64,000 bases of DNA from Bacteroidetes bacterium GWF2_29_10 (GTDB lineage: Bacteria > Bacteroidota > Bacteroidia > Bacteroidales > GWE2-29-8). Both the position numbers and the translations under genes were made by a program. The notes under the pieces were generated by a model. The model was not told the origin of the DNA. It saw nothing but the letters and a program-made list of their open reading frames with translations, and did not search any database. Shown one piece after another: positions 42,711 through 51,858 of this stretch. Within the stretch, counting starts at the first letter, position 1. Each line of letters opens with the position of its first letter. Where the stretch lies: positions 1 to 64,000 of the forward strand of contig MEOD01000079.1 in assembly GCA_001768555.1 (NCBI GenBank), read 5' to 3'.

Positions 42711-42920
42711 AACTCCTCCAACGCCTTCCCGAACTCCTCCAACGTCTTCCCGAACTCCTCCAACGCCTTCCCAAACTCCTCCAACGCCTTCCCAAACTCC
42801 TACAACGTCTTCCCAAAATCCTCCAACGCCTTCCCAAACTCCTACAACGTCTTCCCAAACTCCTCCAACGTCTTCCCAAACTCCTTCAACGTCTTCCCAA
42901 ACTCCTCCAACGCCTTCCTG
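42711..42920. repeat. Minisatellite: ten 21-bp units
   Basis: Ten consecutive 21-bp units of the form AACTCCTmCAACGyCTTCCC + a/g fill exactly 210 nt. Variation is restricted to a few positions (c/a/t at 8, c/t at 14, g/a at 21). The array is C-rich on this strand in an AT-rich intergenic region. The minus strand reads as EEFGKAL heptads in the first units, but TAG stops occur in the units with CTACAAC, so it is not coding throughout. The flanks 42592-42710 and 42921-43095 show nothing recognisable. Confidence 0.95.
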
Positions 42921-43095
42921 AAATTATACTTTAAAACTCTCAAAATCAAACACTTTGCTTAATAAAATATCCATCAACGTAATTGATTGTTTTTTGATGT
43001 TTTGCCTTGCAATAACTTCATTAAGGCACTTTTATTACAACAATATATTGTAAATAAATATATTATAAAAGCGTTTGTCGAATTGTTAAATAGAA

Positions 43096-43581
43096 TTATT
43101 TAACGTTACTAGTTCTTTTAATTAGTTCTTCTTGAAGTTTTGCAACTCTTTGTTGGTATTTTTCTTGATTTATAGGCAATAAGTTAAAGCTTATTTCTAT
43201 AGTATTTCCATTATTACAAAATTGAATACCATCAGATAAGCTTTTTATTATGAATAAACCTGTATGGTTGTAGTTTTCATTTTTAGGATCTGTAGGGTCA
43301 GGAATATTACAAAAATCAAAACCTTTGCCTTCATCAATAACAGTAAAAGTAATTTTATTATCAGTGTTTGCAAATGAAATCGTAACACTTTTTTCTTCAT
43401 CTAATTTATTTCCATGCACAACAGCATTATTAAACGCCTCTGTTATTGCTAATAAAATATTTCCGTAATATGTTGAACTTATATGGTAATAGTCACAAAT
43501 TTCATTTATAAACTTTTCAATAATATTAACATTTTCTATTTTAGATTCAAGTTTTAATATATGCCTTGCCTTCTTTTTCAT
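43096..43581 (-). CDS. RsbW/SpoIIAB-like serine kinase-type ATPase
   Basis: The 161-residue protein consists of one HATPase_c domain of the anti-sigma-factor kinase type. N box AITEAFNNAVVHGN, G1 TVIDEGKGFDF and G2 NHTGLFIIKSLSDGIQF are visible. There is no His phosphotransfer domain, so it would phosphorylate Ser/Thr of a STAS anti-anti-sigma protein or bind a sigma factor. A STAS domain is present in the REC-PAS-STAS protein at 21571, a possible but distant partner. It lies 9 nt downstream of the large DUF4175-like gene and is probably cotranscribed. The C-terminal 25 residues are a charged helix. Confidence 0.82.
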   Translation of the reverse strand: MKKKARHILKLESKIENVNIIEKFINEICDYYHISSTYYGNILLAITEAFNNAVVHGNKLDEEKSVTISFANTDNKITFTVIDEGKGFDFCNIPDPTDPKNENYNHTGLFIIKSLSDGIQFCNNGNTIEISFNLLPINQEKYQQRVAKLQEELIKRTSNVK

Positions 43582-43590
43582 TAGTCTTCT

Positions 43591-46500
43591 TTATTTTGAT
43601 ATATTATTTAAATATTCGTTAACTTTATTTTTATAAAATTGATTAAATTGAGGAATTACATTATAAAATAATTCCAAATCAGTTTTTTTATTGTTGTTAT
43701 ACTCAAAAATCTCTTTAGGGTTACTATAATTTTTAACATTTGATTCATTAGATTCCCTTTTTTCTTCCATATCTCTTTCGTTTTCTGCTTTTTCAGCTTC
43801 AAGTAATTTTGTTAATATTTTTTCCTGACGAAAAATAGTATTATTATTTATCATTTTATTTAATATCTCTTTTTCGGTTTGTTCCATTTCTTGCATCATT
43901 TTATTTAATTCACTATCAGGTAATTTTCCCGCTTTTTTTATATCATTTTGCATTTGGTTTAGCATTTGTCTTATAGCTTCTTGTTGTGCCGCCATTCTAA
44001 CTAGTTCTTCGCTAAGAGAATTTCCTGGTCGTTTATTATTTTGACCTTGTTTTCCCATTTTGTTTTTAAGGTCTTCCAATTGTTTATTTAATGCCTCTTG
44101 AAGTTTTCGCGCGTTTTGCATTGATTGTTTTTTCCCTTCTTTCCCCCCTCCAGGTTTATTGCAACTGCCTGGTTTGTTGCATTTACCATTTCCTTTACTT
44201 TTGCTTTGCATTTGCATATTGGATTGCATTTTCTCGAGAGATTCGTTAAGCACGAGAGCTAAGTTATTGATAGAAGTCATCGCATATTGTTGCTTAGCAG
44301 AAGCGTTTCCAATATGTCTTTTAGCCATATTATCAATAGCTTGCTTCATATTGTTTTGAATGTCTGCAATTTCTTTATTGACGAAAGAGCTAATTTGTAT
44401 TTGTCTTTTACTTAGAGCAAAAAGAGAATCTTCAATCATTTTAGAATCTTCTTGAATTTCTTTTTGTTGCTGTATTAGTTTTATATATTCAGGATTAGTT
44501 GGAGAAGTTTTAGAAAATTTAAGCATAACCTCTTCTTGATTGAAAGATATTTTTAGCAAGTTATCTAGAATTTGTCGGAGGCTATTATAATCCTCAGCTT
44601 GGTTTTCTTGTTCAACTTCATCTTTATAATTATTTAAATCGTTTGCAGCACTTTCAATATCCTCACTCGCATTTTTTTGATTTTTTGCTGCATTTGAATT
44701 TTTATTTTTGCTTAAATTTTCTTTAGCATTACTCATTTCTCTTTTAGCTTTGTCAAGTTTATCTTCAAGTTTAGGGAGAGCTTTATTATCTTTTATAGAT
44801 TTACCTAATTCTTCTAATTTTTTAACATTATCTTTTGCTTCTTGAAGTTTATTTTCCAGATCTGTTTGTTGATTTGAGAGTTTTTCTTTATCCTCTTTTT
44901 TATTTAATGTATTTTCAGAAAGTTCTTTTTGTTTTTTTGCTAAATCGTTAAGCATATCTATATTTTCGTTAAGTTTATTTTCAAACTCAAGTTGTTTAAA
45001 TAGTTCCATGCTTCTATCTAGTTCTTTTTCTATATCTTTATTTGACAGTTTTATTTCATCAATTTTTTTTTGCAACTCATCTTTATTAAAATCTTTTGTT
45101 AGATCTTCTATTTTCTTTAAAAGGTCTTTTATATCATCCGTTAGCAACTTGTCAAACATTTCTTGTAACATCTTTTGTTTTTCTAACAAATCAGGGTCTG
45201 GTTCATTAATTTGTTGTTGTATTGCCATTCTGTTTTGAAGGTCTTTTTTTAGATTATTTACATTTTGTTTAACCTGATTATATTTTTCTATAAGGTTTAT
45301 TACCTTTTGTTTGTCTTCCCAGGATGTATTCTTCTTATCATACAAATTTTGATTAACAGCATCCATTTCTTTTTTCACCAAAGACAATTCTTTTAAAGAC
45401 TCTTTTATGTTTTGGTTTATATCATCATAGTTTTCTTCAAGATTCTTTTGTATTTCTTTCAATTCAGGTAAACGATATTTTATTGTTTCAGTTTTAGCAG
45501 ATTTGCTCCCATTAACAGCGTCATTATCCCAAACTTCAAAGTAATATTCTATATTGTCGCTTAAGTCAATATTCATATTGCTTAAGTCTATATAATGATA
45601 AAATGTTTGGCGATTAATTAGTTTGTTAATTTTAATTTCTTCTATATTAAATGTTTGTGATTTTTTATCATCTCGCCAATTGAATGTTAGTTTTTTAAAA
45701 CCATAATCATCAGCAATTTCTCCTTTAAAATAAATAAGTTTAAAATTAACACTATCTGTTTTTTGTTCAATATCAATAACAGGTTTTGCATCCTTTATTA
45801 CATTTATAGAGAATACCATTGAGTCATTGCAATTTACATTTACATTATATGGAACTATTGAATAAATAATGTTGTCTAAAGCTTTTGCCGTTGTTTCAAA
45901 ATAGTTTTGTTTAGAAGCTTTTAATATTTTATCAATTTTGTTAATTCTAAAATTTATACCATCAGTTTCTCTAGTATAAAACTTCCATGTAATATTTGTT
46001 CCTTCAGGTATAACCATATCACCTATATTCGCAATATTTTCGTCAGTTTTGCCTATATATGAAGGGTAATTAACAGTTAAAACAAAGTTCAGAATAATAG
46101 GCTTACTCAATACATTAATTTTATAATCAACTGAACGATATTCACATGATTCAAAGAAAAAATCTATTGAACTATTTAGGTTTTTTAATTTGTATTCAAA
46201 TTCTAGATTATTTTTTTTAATTAATTTATATGTTCCTATTTGAGTTTTAATGTAAACATCATTCGGAACTTCTGTTCCTATTAATTTTAGTTTAATTATA
46301 TAATCCTCATTTTGTAAAACGTTCAAATGTTTATTAAGCAATATAAACTTAAAAGGCATTGGTTTTTCAAAATGCTTATTATGTTGTACTATTCTTGTTG
46401 TTGGTTCGGTAATTACATTTGGAAATACAATCAATAAAGAAATAATAATAAAAATCGGAATTAGAGAATATTTAAAATATTTTAAAGTTGTTTTAAAATC

Positions 46501-46947
46501 TATTATTTTAATAAATTTTAGAGGTTTTATTAATTCTGTTTTTTGATTTATACTTTCGTTTATTAGTTCTTGGCTTCCTTGATTTTCATTTGCAAGCTCT
46601 TTTAATTGCAAAATGTTTATTAGTTTGTCTTGAACTTCTTCAAAGTGATTCCCTATTATTTCTGCAGCTTGATTATGGCTTATACATTTACCTATTTTAA
46701 ACAACTTAAACATCGGAATAAGTACAAACCTTGTTATTATGTAAAGATTGGCCGTAATAAATGCATAAAATAATATAGTCCTTACAATCTCGTTAAAACG
46801 CCCATAATACTCAAGTAAAGAGATGAAAATTAAGAATAGAACAAACACACTTATCCAATATATCAAACCCCTGTAAAGTTGGTTTTGATAATATTTACGA
46901 ATAAACTCGTCTAATTTATTTATCAATAATTGATAATTGTCATTCAT
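43591..46947 (-). CDS. Large membrane coiled-coil protein (DUF4175-like)
   Basis: The 1118-residue protein has two N-terminal membrane helices (about 24-44 and 56-80), a third at about 150-172 and an Ig-like strand-rich section (about 175-480). A very long charged coiled-coil (about 490-960) follows, then a Lys/Gly/Gln-rich low-complexity stretch (KGNGKCNKPGSCNKPGGGKEG region is interrupted by two Cys-Asn-Lys-Pro repeats) and a charged C-terminus. This is the layout of the DUF4175 family found widely in Bacteroidota, function unknown. An RsbW-like ATPase follows 9 nt later. A structural role at the envelope is likely, nothing more. Confidence 0.7.
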   Translation of the reverse strand: MNDNYQLLINKLDEFIRKYYQNQLYRGLIYWISVFVLFLIFISLLEYYGRFNEIVRTILFYAFITANLYIITRFVLIPMFKLFKIGKCISHNQAAEIIGNHFEEVQDKLINILQLKELANENQGSQELINESINQKTELIKPLKFIKIIDFKTTLKYFKYSLIPIFIIISLLIVFPNVITEPTTRIVQHNKHFEKPMPFKFILLNKHLNVLQNEDYIIKLKLIGTEVPNDVYIKTQIGTYKLIKKNNLEFEYKLKNLNSSIDFFFESCEYRSVDYKINVLSKPIILNFVLTVNYPSYIGKTDENIANIGDMVIPEGTNITWKFYTRETDGINFRINKIDKILKASKQNYFETTAKALDNIIYSIVPYNVNVNCNDSMVFSINVIKDAKPVIDIEQKTDSVNFKLIYFKGEIADDYGFKKLTFNWRDDKKSQTFNIEEIKINKLINRQTFYHYIDLSNMNIDLSDNIEYYFEVWDNDAVNGSKSAKTETIKYRLPELKEIQKNLEENYDDINQNIKESLKELSLVKKEMDAVNQNLYDKKNTSWEDKQKVINLIEKYNQVKQNVNNLKKDLQNRMAIQQQINEPDPDLLEKQKMLQEMFDKLLTDDIKDLLKKIEDLTKDFNKDELQKKIDEIKLSNKDIEKELDRSMELFKQLEFENKLNENIDMLNDLAKKQKELSENTLNKKEDKEKLSNQQTDLENKLQEAKDNVKKLEELGKSIKDNKALPKLEDKLDKAKREMSNAKENLSKNKNSNAAKNQKNASEDIESAANDLNNYKDEVEQENQAEDYNSLRQILDNLLKISFNQEEVMLKFSKTSPTNPEYIKLIQQQKEIQEDSKMIEDSLFALSKRQIQISSFVNKEIADIQNNMKQAIDNMAKRHIGNASAKQQYAMTSINNLALVLNESLEKMQSNMQMQSKSKGNGKCNKPGSCNKPGGGKEGKKQSMQNARKLQEALNKQLEDLKNKMGKQGQNNKRPGNSLSEELVRMAAQQEAIRQMLNQMQNDIKKAGKLPDSELNKMMQEMEQTEKEILNKMINNNTIFRQEKILTKLLEAEKAENERDMEEKRESNESNVKNYSNPKEIFEYNNNKKTDLELFYNVIPQFNQFYKNKVNEYLNNISK

Positions 46948-47100
46948 TTTGTTTCAATTCTGTTTGCGAAATTACAAATTTATAGTTTATTTAATAACGA
47001 CCTAAATAAATTTTATTTTATAAAATAATGTTTGATTTATAATGATTTAGAATTCTGTTTTCTTCGCTAATCAAAATCATCCCATTATACTACTAATTGA

Positions 47101-47368
47101 TTACCTGACGCAATCTCCTAAACAAGGTTTATAAAGCCAAGCTTGTAAATCAATTTTCTCAAAAAATTAAGTATTATAAAAACTAAAAGATTTGACAGAT
47201 ACAAATTGAATTATAATATAGCTTTTAACACTTTAAGAACAAGTATTATTACTAAAAACAGTCCATATTTATATCATTACAGCATTTCATGTTGTTCCTA
47301 TAAATGATTTTATGTAAAAACTTATTTATCTCTATGAAGAATATTTCAACTTCCCATCGGCTTTTATA
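47101..47368 (-). pseudogene. Decayed C-terminal end of an IS4-family transposase
   Basis: Reading the minus strand with frame changes gives YKSRWEVEIFF at the upstream end, then LVLKVLKA, then in one frame LSNLLVFIILNFLRKIDL followed by QAWLYKP and a stop at 47101-47103. These match the order and spacing of the conserved C-terminal part of IS4-type DDE transposases of Bacteroidota (YxxRWxVExFFK ... LSNLLxxLRxNLF..DLxxWL). At least two frameshifts and several stops show it is dead. No N-terminal part or terminal repeats are visible. Confidence 0.6.
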
Positions 47369-47439
47369 CTAATATATTTTACATTAAATAAAAGGAGCTA
47401 ATAACTTTTTGCTTTAACCAAAATCAATTTTTGATATAG

Positions 47440-47490
47440 AGCACATGTAAAGCACATATAAAGCACATATAAAGCACATATACAGCACTT
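47440..47490. repeat. 11-bp tandem repeat
   Basis: About four and a half units of AGCACATATAA (first unit AGCACATGTAA, fourth ending C) run head to tail. The 11-bp period is one helical turn. Confidence 0.85.
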
Positions 47491-47745
47491 TAATCTCGCT
47501 TTTAACTCTGTGCAATCAACCCGAAATCACATTTTATGCTAATAATCAAATGATTAACTATTAAAATTAACACATATTTACTTTTTGTTATTTTAAATAA
47601 TACATACATCATCAGCTTTAATTATCAATATATTAATTAAAAAAAATACAATGCGATAAAATTGATTATGTTTTTTTTTATTGAGAATAGATAATAGTTG
47701 TTTATTATTTTTGTTACTTTTGAGCTATTATAAGTTTATAAATAA

Positions 47746-50700
47746 ATGCAAGTAGATATCAAGAAGTTTTTCATTTTTTTAGTTTGTATTTTGATATTTA
47801 ACACTATTTGTTTTTCCCAAGAAACCTATTTATTTACACGCTATAAAACGATATATCCTCAAAAGAATGTTATTTTTGAAATAGATAGTTTGTCGATTAT
47901 TCCTAATTCAGTAATAATTTATAATGAAAATGGTGTTATCGTTGATACTTCTAAGTATGAATTAAAATGGATTAATTCAAAAATTAAAGTAAAAAATATT
48001 ATTCCTAATGATGACAGCTTATGGCTTATAACTTATAGTGTCTTTGAAATAGACCTAGGTAAAGATTTTTATGATAAAAGAAAAAAGAAACTCCCAGATG
48101 ATATAAAAGAATTTATTAAAGATGGGAAAGTGGCTCCAAAGGTATTTTTTTTTAATCCAAACGAACAAGAAACATTTAATCTGAGTGAAATACAAAAGCA
48201 AGGCAATATTTCCAGAGGAATATCCATGGGGAATAATCAGGATGTTGTTGTAAATTCAGGTTTAAACTTGCAATTCTCAGGCAACCTGACAGATGATATA
48301 AAGATTAATGGAGTTATTACTGATAACAATATTCCAATACAAGCAGAGGGAACCACGCAACAACTAAATGAATTTGACAAGGTTTATGTTGATGTAGAAA
48401 TAAAAGACAAAAACAAAATAACAATAGGAGATATTGAAGTTCAAGAAAATGCTCAATTCCTCAAATTTAGTAAAAAAATACAAGGAATTAATTATTCAAC
48501 AGACCTTTCCGATACTAATTATATTCTCAAAAACGATCTTTCTTTAGCTCTCAGCAAAGGAAAGTATGCAAAAAAAAACATAATACCTGTTAACGGGAAT
48601 CAAGGTCCATATAAATTAAGTGGAATGGATAATGAGATGTTTGTTATTATTCTTTCTGGTTCGGAGAGAATTTATATTGATGGGAAGCTAATAAAAAGAG
48701 GAGAAGAAAATGATTATGTAATTGATTATAACACAGGGGAACTTGTTTTTACAAAAAACTTGCTAGTAAATAAAGAAATGCGAATCATTGCAGAATATGA
48801 ATATATTGACAAAAATTATGTTCGCACAATGTATTTTGAAAAAATTAATTATCAAAATAAAAATATAAATCTTAATTTCTCTTTTTTCTCTGAGCAAGAT
48901 TCTAAAAACCAACCTATAAATCAAAGCCTAACAGATAAAGAAAAAAAAGTACTTAATAATGCAAGTGATGATTACAATTATGTTTACATAAAATCCATTG
49001 ACACAAATTCTAATTCAAGTAATCAAATAACATACATTCTTACTGATTCTTTGGATTATGATTCAGTTTTGGTTTATTCAAACGATAAAAGTATTGCCAT
49101 TTATAGTGCAACATTTGCTTATGAGGGGCTTAATAAAGGAAATTATATAAAAGAAAACAACATTGTCAATGGAACTGTTTTTCGTTGGGTTAGCCCTTTG
49201 AATGGAGTATCTCAAGGTGATTACGATCCTATAAAAGTATTATACGCACCTTTAAAAAAACAAATGGCCGAACTAAACATCAAATTAAATCCTCGTGAAG
49301 ATTTCCAAATAAAATGTGATATTAGTTATAGTAATTATGATAAAAACACATTTTCCAGCAATAATCTAAATTCAAACAAAGGCAATGCTGTAAACATAGG
49401 AGTTGATAAAACTTTCAAAAGTAATAATTGGAAGTATAAAACTCACTTTGACGCACAATATATAAACAAGTTTTTTTCGCCTATTGAAAATTTCAAACCT
49501 GTAGAATATAATAGAGATTGGAATATTACTTCGACTAAACTCGCAAATGAATATTCTAGTAATCTTAACTTTGTTGCAAATAACAAAAACAACTCTGTCA
49601 ACTACACTTTTTCAAACCTATTTAAAGACTCTTATAAAGCATTTAAAAATGATATAAAAAGCATTTATTCAGTAAAAACATTTAATCTCTCAACAGATGC
49701 TAGCTATTTAACATCTGATGATATTATTTTCTCTTCTTCTTATTTAAAATATAAACTATCCGCTCAAAATCAATTCAAATACTTCTCTGCTCTCATATCT
49801 TATGAAGAAGATGTTAATAAAATATTAGATAGTAATAATATTTTAAATCTTAGTAGTTTTAGATATAATACACTTAGCTCCGAATTTAAGAACTCTAACA
49901 TATCGCATCATAATTTAAATCTAAAACATAGCATCCGTACAGATTTGTTTCCTAATAATAAAGGTTTTTCTTTCAAATCAGTTACAAATGAATACAAAAC
50001 CGATTACCAGCTTATTAACAAAACTAATAATCAATGTAAAATTTCCGGAACATATAGAAACACTAATTATAAAGACTCTATAAATAATGAAGATTATCTC
50101 ATTAGTGGAATAGAATTTTCTCAAAAAACAAAAAACTCTGCAATACAATTTAACATGTATTATGAATTTGGATCTGGAATGGAAAACAAAAAAGAGTATA
50201 CTTTTATTGAAGTTGGTAAAGGAAAAGGTTATTACGCTTGGAATGATTATAATAAAAATGGCATAAAAGAACTTAATGAATTCGAATTAACTCAGTTTGT
50301 TGACAATGCTGAATATATTAAATTATACACTCCAACAAATGAATTTGTAAAAGCATATTATAATCAGTATACTCAATCTATAAACTTCTCTCCTGAAAAA
50401 TTTTCAAGATTAAAAGATAATAGAGCATATTCAATATATAAAAGATTCCAATTTTTGTCTGTTTTGCGAACTGATAAAAAATTAATTCAAGAAAACTTCG
50501 TGGATGCAATGAACCCTATTTATAAAAAATCATCAGATACTACAATATTAACAAACAATATAAACTATAAAAACACTGTATACCTTAATCGCAATAACGA
50601 AATTTATACAATTGATTACTCATTTGCAAAAGACATTAAAAAAAATATTATGCTATATGGGCAAGACGTTAAATGGGATAAATTTCAATCAATTCATTCT

Positions 50701-51201
50701 AGGATAACTCTAATTAAAAAAATTGATATTCATATAACTCATAAATATGGGACAAAACTTTATAATTCCGAATTCTTAAAAACTAACAATTTTAGAGTAG
50801 CATATGCTCAATCCGAATTTACGGCAGAATACATCCAACAAAATAAATACAAAATAAGCATAACATACCAATACACTCAAAAAGAAAACAATATACAATA
50901 CTATGAAAGACTAGCTTTTATCAACCAATTCTCACTAGAATACAGGCTAAATATTCTTAAAAAAAGCGAAATAAGTATTAAATTTAATACATTTGCAATA
51001 AATTATAACTCTGAAAAAGAAGATGCTTTAAAATACGAAATGCTTGAAGGGTTAAATAATGGAATTAACAACACTTGGTCGGCTGACTTTAGTCAAAATA
51101 TTGGAAAAAATTTACAATTTGTAGCAACCTATTCTGGCAGAAAAATCAACGATAGCAAAGTTATACATTGGGGATCTGTTCAAGCCAGATTATTATTTTA
51201 G
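47746..51201 (+). CDS. Giant outer-membrane protein of unknown function
   Basis: The 1151-residue product has a signal peptide (cleavage near CFSQ, residue 25) and a conserved-looking N-terminal half. This half has NISRGISMGNNQDVVVNSGL, GNLTDDIKINGVITDNNIP, ITIGDIEVQ and GSERIYIDGKLIKRGEEND followed by YVIDYNTGELVF. From about residue 500 a long strand-rich region ends in WGSVQARLLF, a barrel-type terminal strand. I recognise this as a family of very long surface proteins in Bacteroidota without established function; it differs from SprA in its motifs. The rnhA gene follows 6 nt later, an unexplained pairing. Function is not assigned. Confidence 0.6.
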   Translation: MQVDIKKFFIFLVCILIFNTICFSQETYLFTRYKTIYPQKNVIFEIDSLSIIPNSVIIYNENGVIVDTSKYELKWINSKIKVKNIIPNDDSLWLITYSVFEIDLGKDFYDKRKKKLPDDIKEFIKDGKVAPKVFFFNPNEQETFNLSEIQKQGNISRGISMGNNQDVVVNSGLNLQFSGNLTDDIKINGVITDNNIPIQAEGTTQQLNEFDKVYVDVEIKDKNKITIGDIEVQENAQFLKFSKKIQGINYSTDLSDTNYILKNDLSLALSKGKYAKKNIIPVNGNQGPYKLSGMDNEMFVIILSGSERIYIDGKLIKRGEENDYVIDYNTGELVFTKNLLVNKEMRIIAEYEYIDKNYVRTMYFEKINYQNKNINLNFSFFSEQDSKNQPINQSLTDKEKKVLNNASDDYNYVYIKSIDTNSNSSNQITYILTDSLDYDSVLVYSNDKSIAIYSATFAYEGLNKGNYIKENNIVNGTVFRWVSPLNGVSQGDYDPIKVLYAPLKKQMAELNIKLNPREDFQIKCDISYSNYDKNTFSSNNLNSNKGNAVNIGVDKTFKSNNWKYKTHFDAQYINKFFSPIENFKPVEYNRDWNITSTKLANEYSSNLNFVANNKNNSVNYTFSNLFKDSYKAFKNDIKSIYSVKTFNLSTDASYLTSDDIIFSSSYLKYKLSAQNQFKYFSALISYEEDVNKILDSNNILNLSSFRYNTLSSEFKNSNISHHNLNLKHSIRTDLFPNNKGFSFKSVTNEYKTDYQLINKTNNQCKISGTYRNTNYKDSINNEDYLISGIEFSQKTKNSAIQFNMYYEFGSGMENKKEYTFIEVGKGKGYYAWNDYNKNGIKELNEFELTQFVDNAEYIKLYTPTNEFVKAYYNQYTQSINFSPEKFSRLKDNRAYSIYKRFQFLSVLRTDKKLIQENFVDAMNPIYKKSSDTTILTNNINYKNTVYLNRNNEIYTIDYSFAKDIKKNIMLYGQDVKWDKFQSIHSRITLIKKIDIHITHKYGTKLYNSEFLKTNNFRVAYAQSEFTAEYIQQNKYKISITYQYTQKENNIQYYERLAFINQFSLEYRLNILKKSEISIKFNTFAINYNSEKEDALKYEMLEGLNNGINNTWSADFSQNIGKNLQFVATYSGRKINDSKVIHWGSVQARLLF

Positions 51202-51207
51202 AAAAAT

Positions 51208-51705
51208 ATGAACATTACTATTTATACAGACGGTAGCTCGAGAGGAAACCCTGGACCAGGCGGATACGGGACAATACTTATTGCGGGAAAACATTATAAA
51301 GAACTGGCTATGGGTTTCAGATATACAACCAATAACAGGATGGAATTGCTTGCTGTTATTGCTGGATTAGAAGCCTTAATTACTTTAAAGCAAGACGTAG
51401 TAATATACTCCGACTCAAAATATGTTGTTGACACTGTGTCAAAAGGATGGATATGGGCATGGATTAAAAATGACTTTAAAGGAAAAAAAAACAAAGACTT
51501 ATGGCTCCGATTTCTAAAAGTTTATAACAAACATAATGTCAGATTTGTTTGGGTAAAAGGACATGCTAATAACGAATTTAATAACAAATGTGATGTCCTT
51601 GCCGTGGAAGCTTCAAAGCAAAAAGACCTCCTTATTGATTTTGAATATGAAGCATCTTCCAAAAATGAAGAAGATAATAATTTGTACTCACAAGCAAACT
51701 TATAA
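51208..51705 (+). CDS. rnhA: Ribonuclease HI
   Basis: The enzyme cuts the RNA strand of RNA-DNA hybrids, removing primers and R-loops. The 165-residue protein contains the DEDD active site: Asp8 (YTDGSSRGNPGPGG), Glu46 (NNRMELLAV), Asp69 (YSDSKYVV) and Asp129 (NKCDVLA), plus the substrate-handle region KGWIWAWIKNDFKGKKNKDL. An acidic C-terminal tail of about 25 residues is added. It lies 6 nt after the giant outer-membrane protein gene and is presumably cotranscribed. Confidence 0.95.
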   Translation: MNITIYTDGSSRGNPGPGGYGTILIAGKHYKELAMGFRYTTNNRMELLAVIAGLEALITLKQDVVIYSDSKYVVDTVSKGWIWAWIKNDFKGKKNKDLWLRFLKVYNKHNVRFVWVKGHANNEFNNKCDVLAVEASKQKDLLIDFEYEASSKNEEDNNLYSQANL

Positions 51706-51798
51706 TCAAATTTTAAATAATATAAGCAATAACACTCACTTTTGGCTTAGTATGCAAAAAAAAAACTATAAAAAATTTCATTTTAAATAAATAACTAA

Positions 51799-51806
51799 TA
51801 ATTTTG
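51799..51806 (+). promoter_or_regulatory. -7 box of the T9SS protein gene
   Basis: TAATTTTG matches TAnnTTTG, 52 nt upstream of the ATG at 51859. Confidence 0.4.
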
Positions 51807-51858
51807 CCCTTTAAAACATCCATAATGGATTATTAACCCTTAAATTAATATTATTTAT

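Larger units (their letters stand above)
46948..47745. other. 798-nt intergenic region with IS remnant and 11-bp repeat
   Basis: This gap separates divergent genes. It contains a decayed transposase end (47101-47368, minus), a short 11-bp tandem array (47440-47490) and the -7 box TACTTTTG at 47715-47722 for the giant outer-membrane protein, 23 nt before its start. The remaining AT-rich sequence shows nothing recognisable. Confidence 0.6.

Noticed and set aside
42596-42784. Minus-strand open frame with EEFGKAL heptad repeats
   Set aside because: It is the first part of the 21-bp minisatellite read as protein. Further units carry TAG stops in the same frame, there is no promoter, and the tail has no recognisable domain.
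47440-47490. CRISPR array
   Set aside because: The units are 11 bp and head to tail without spacers; no cas gene is present. The 21-bp arrays are rejected for the same reason.
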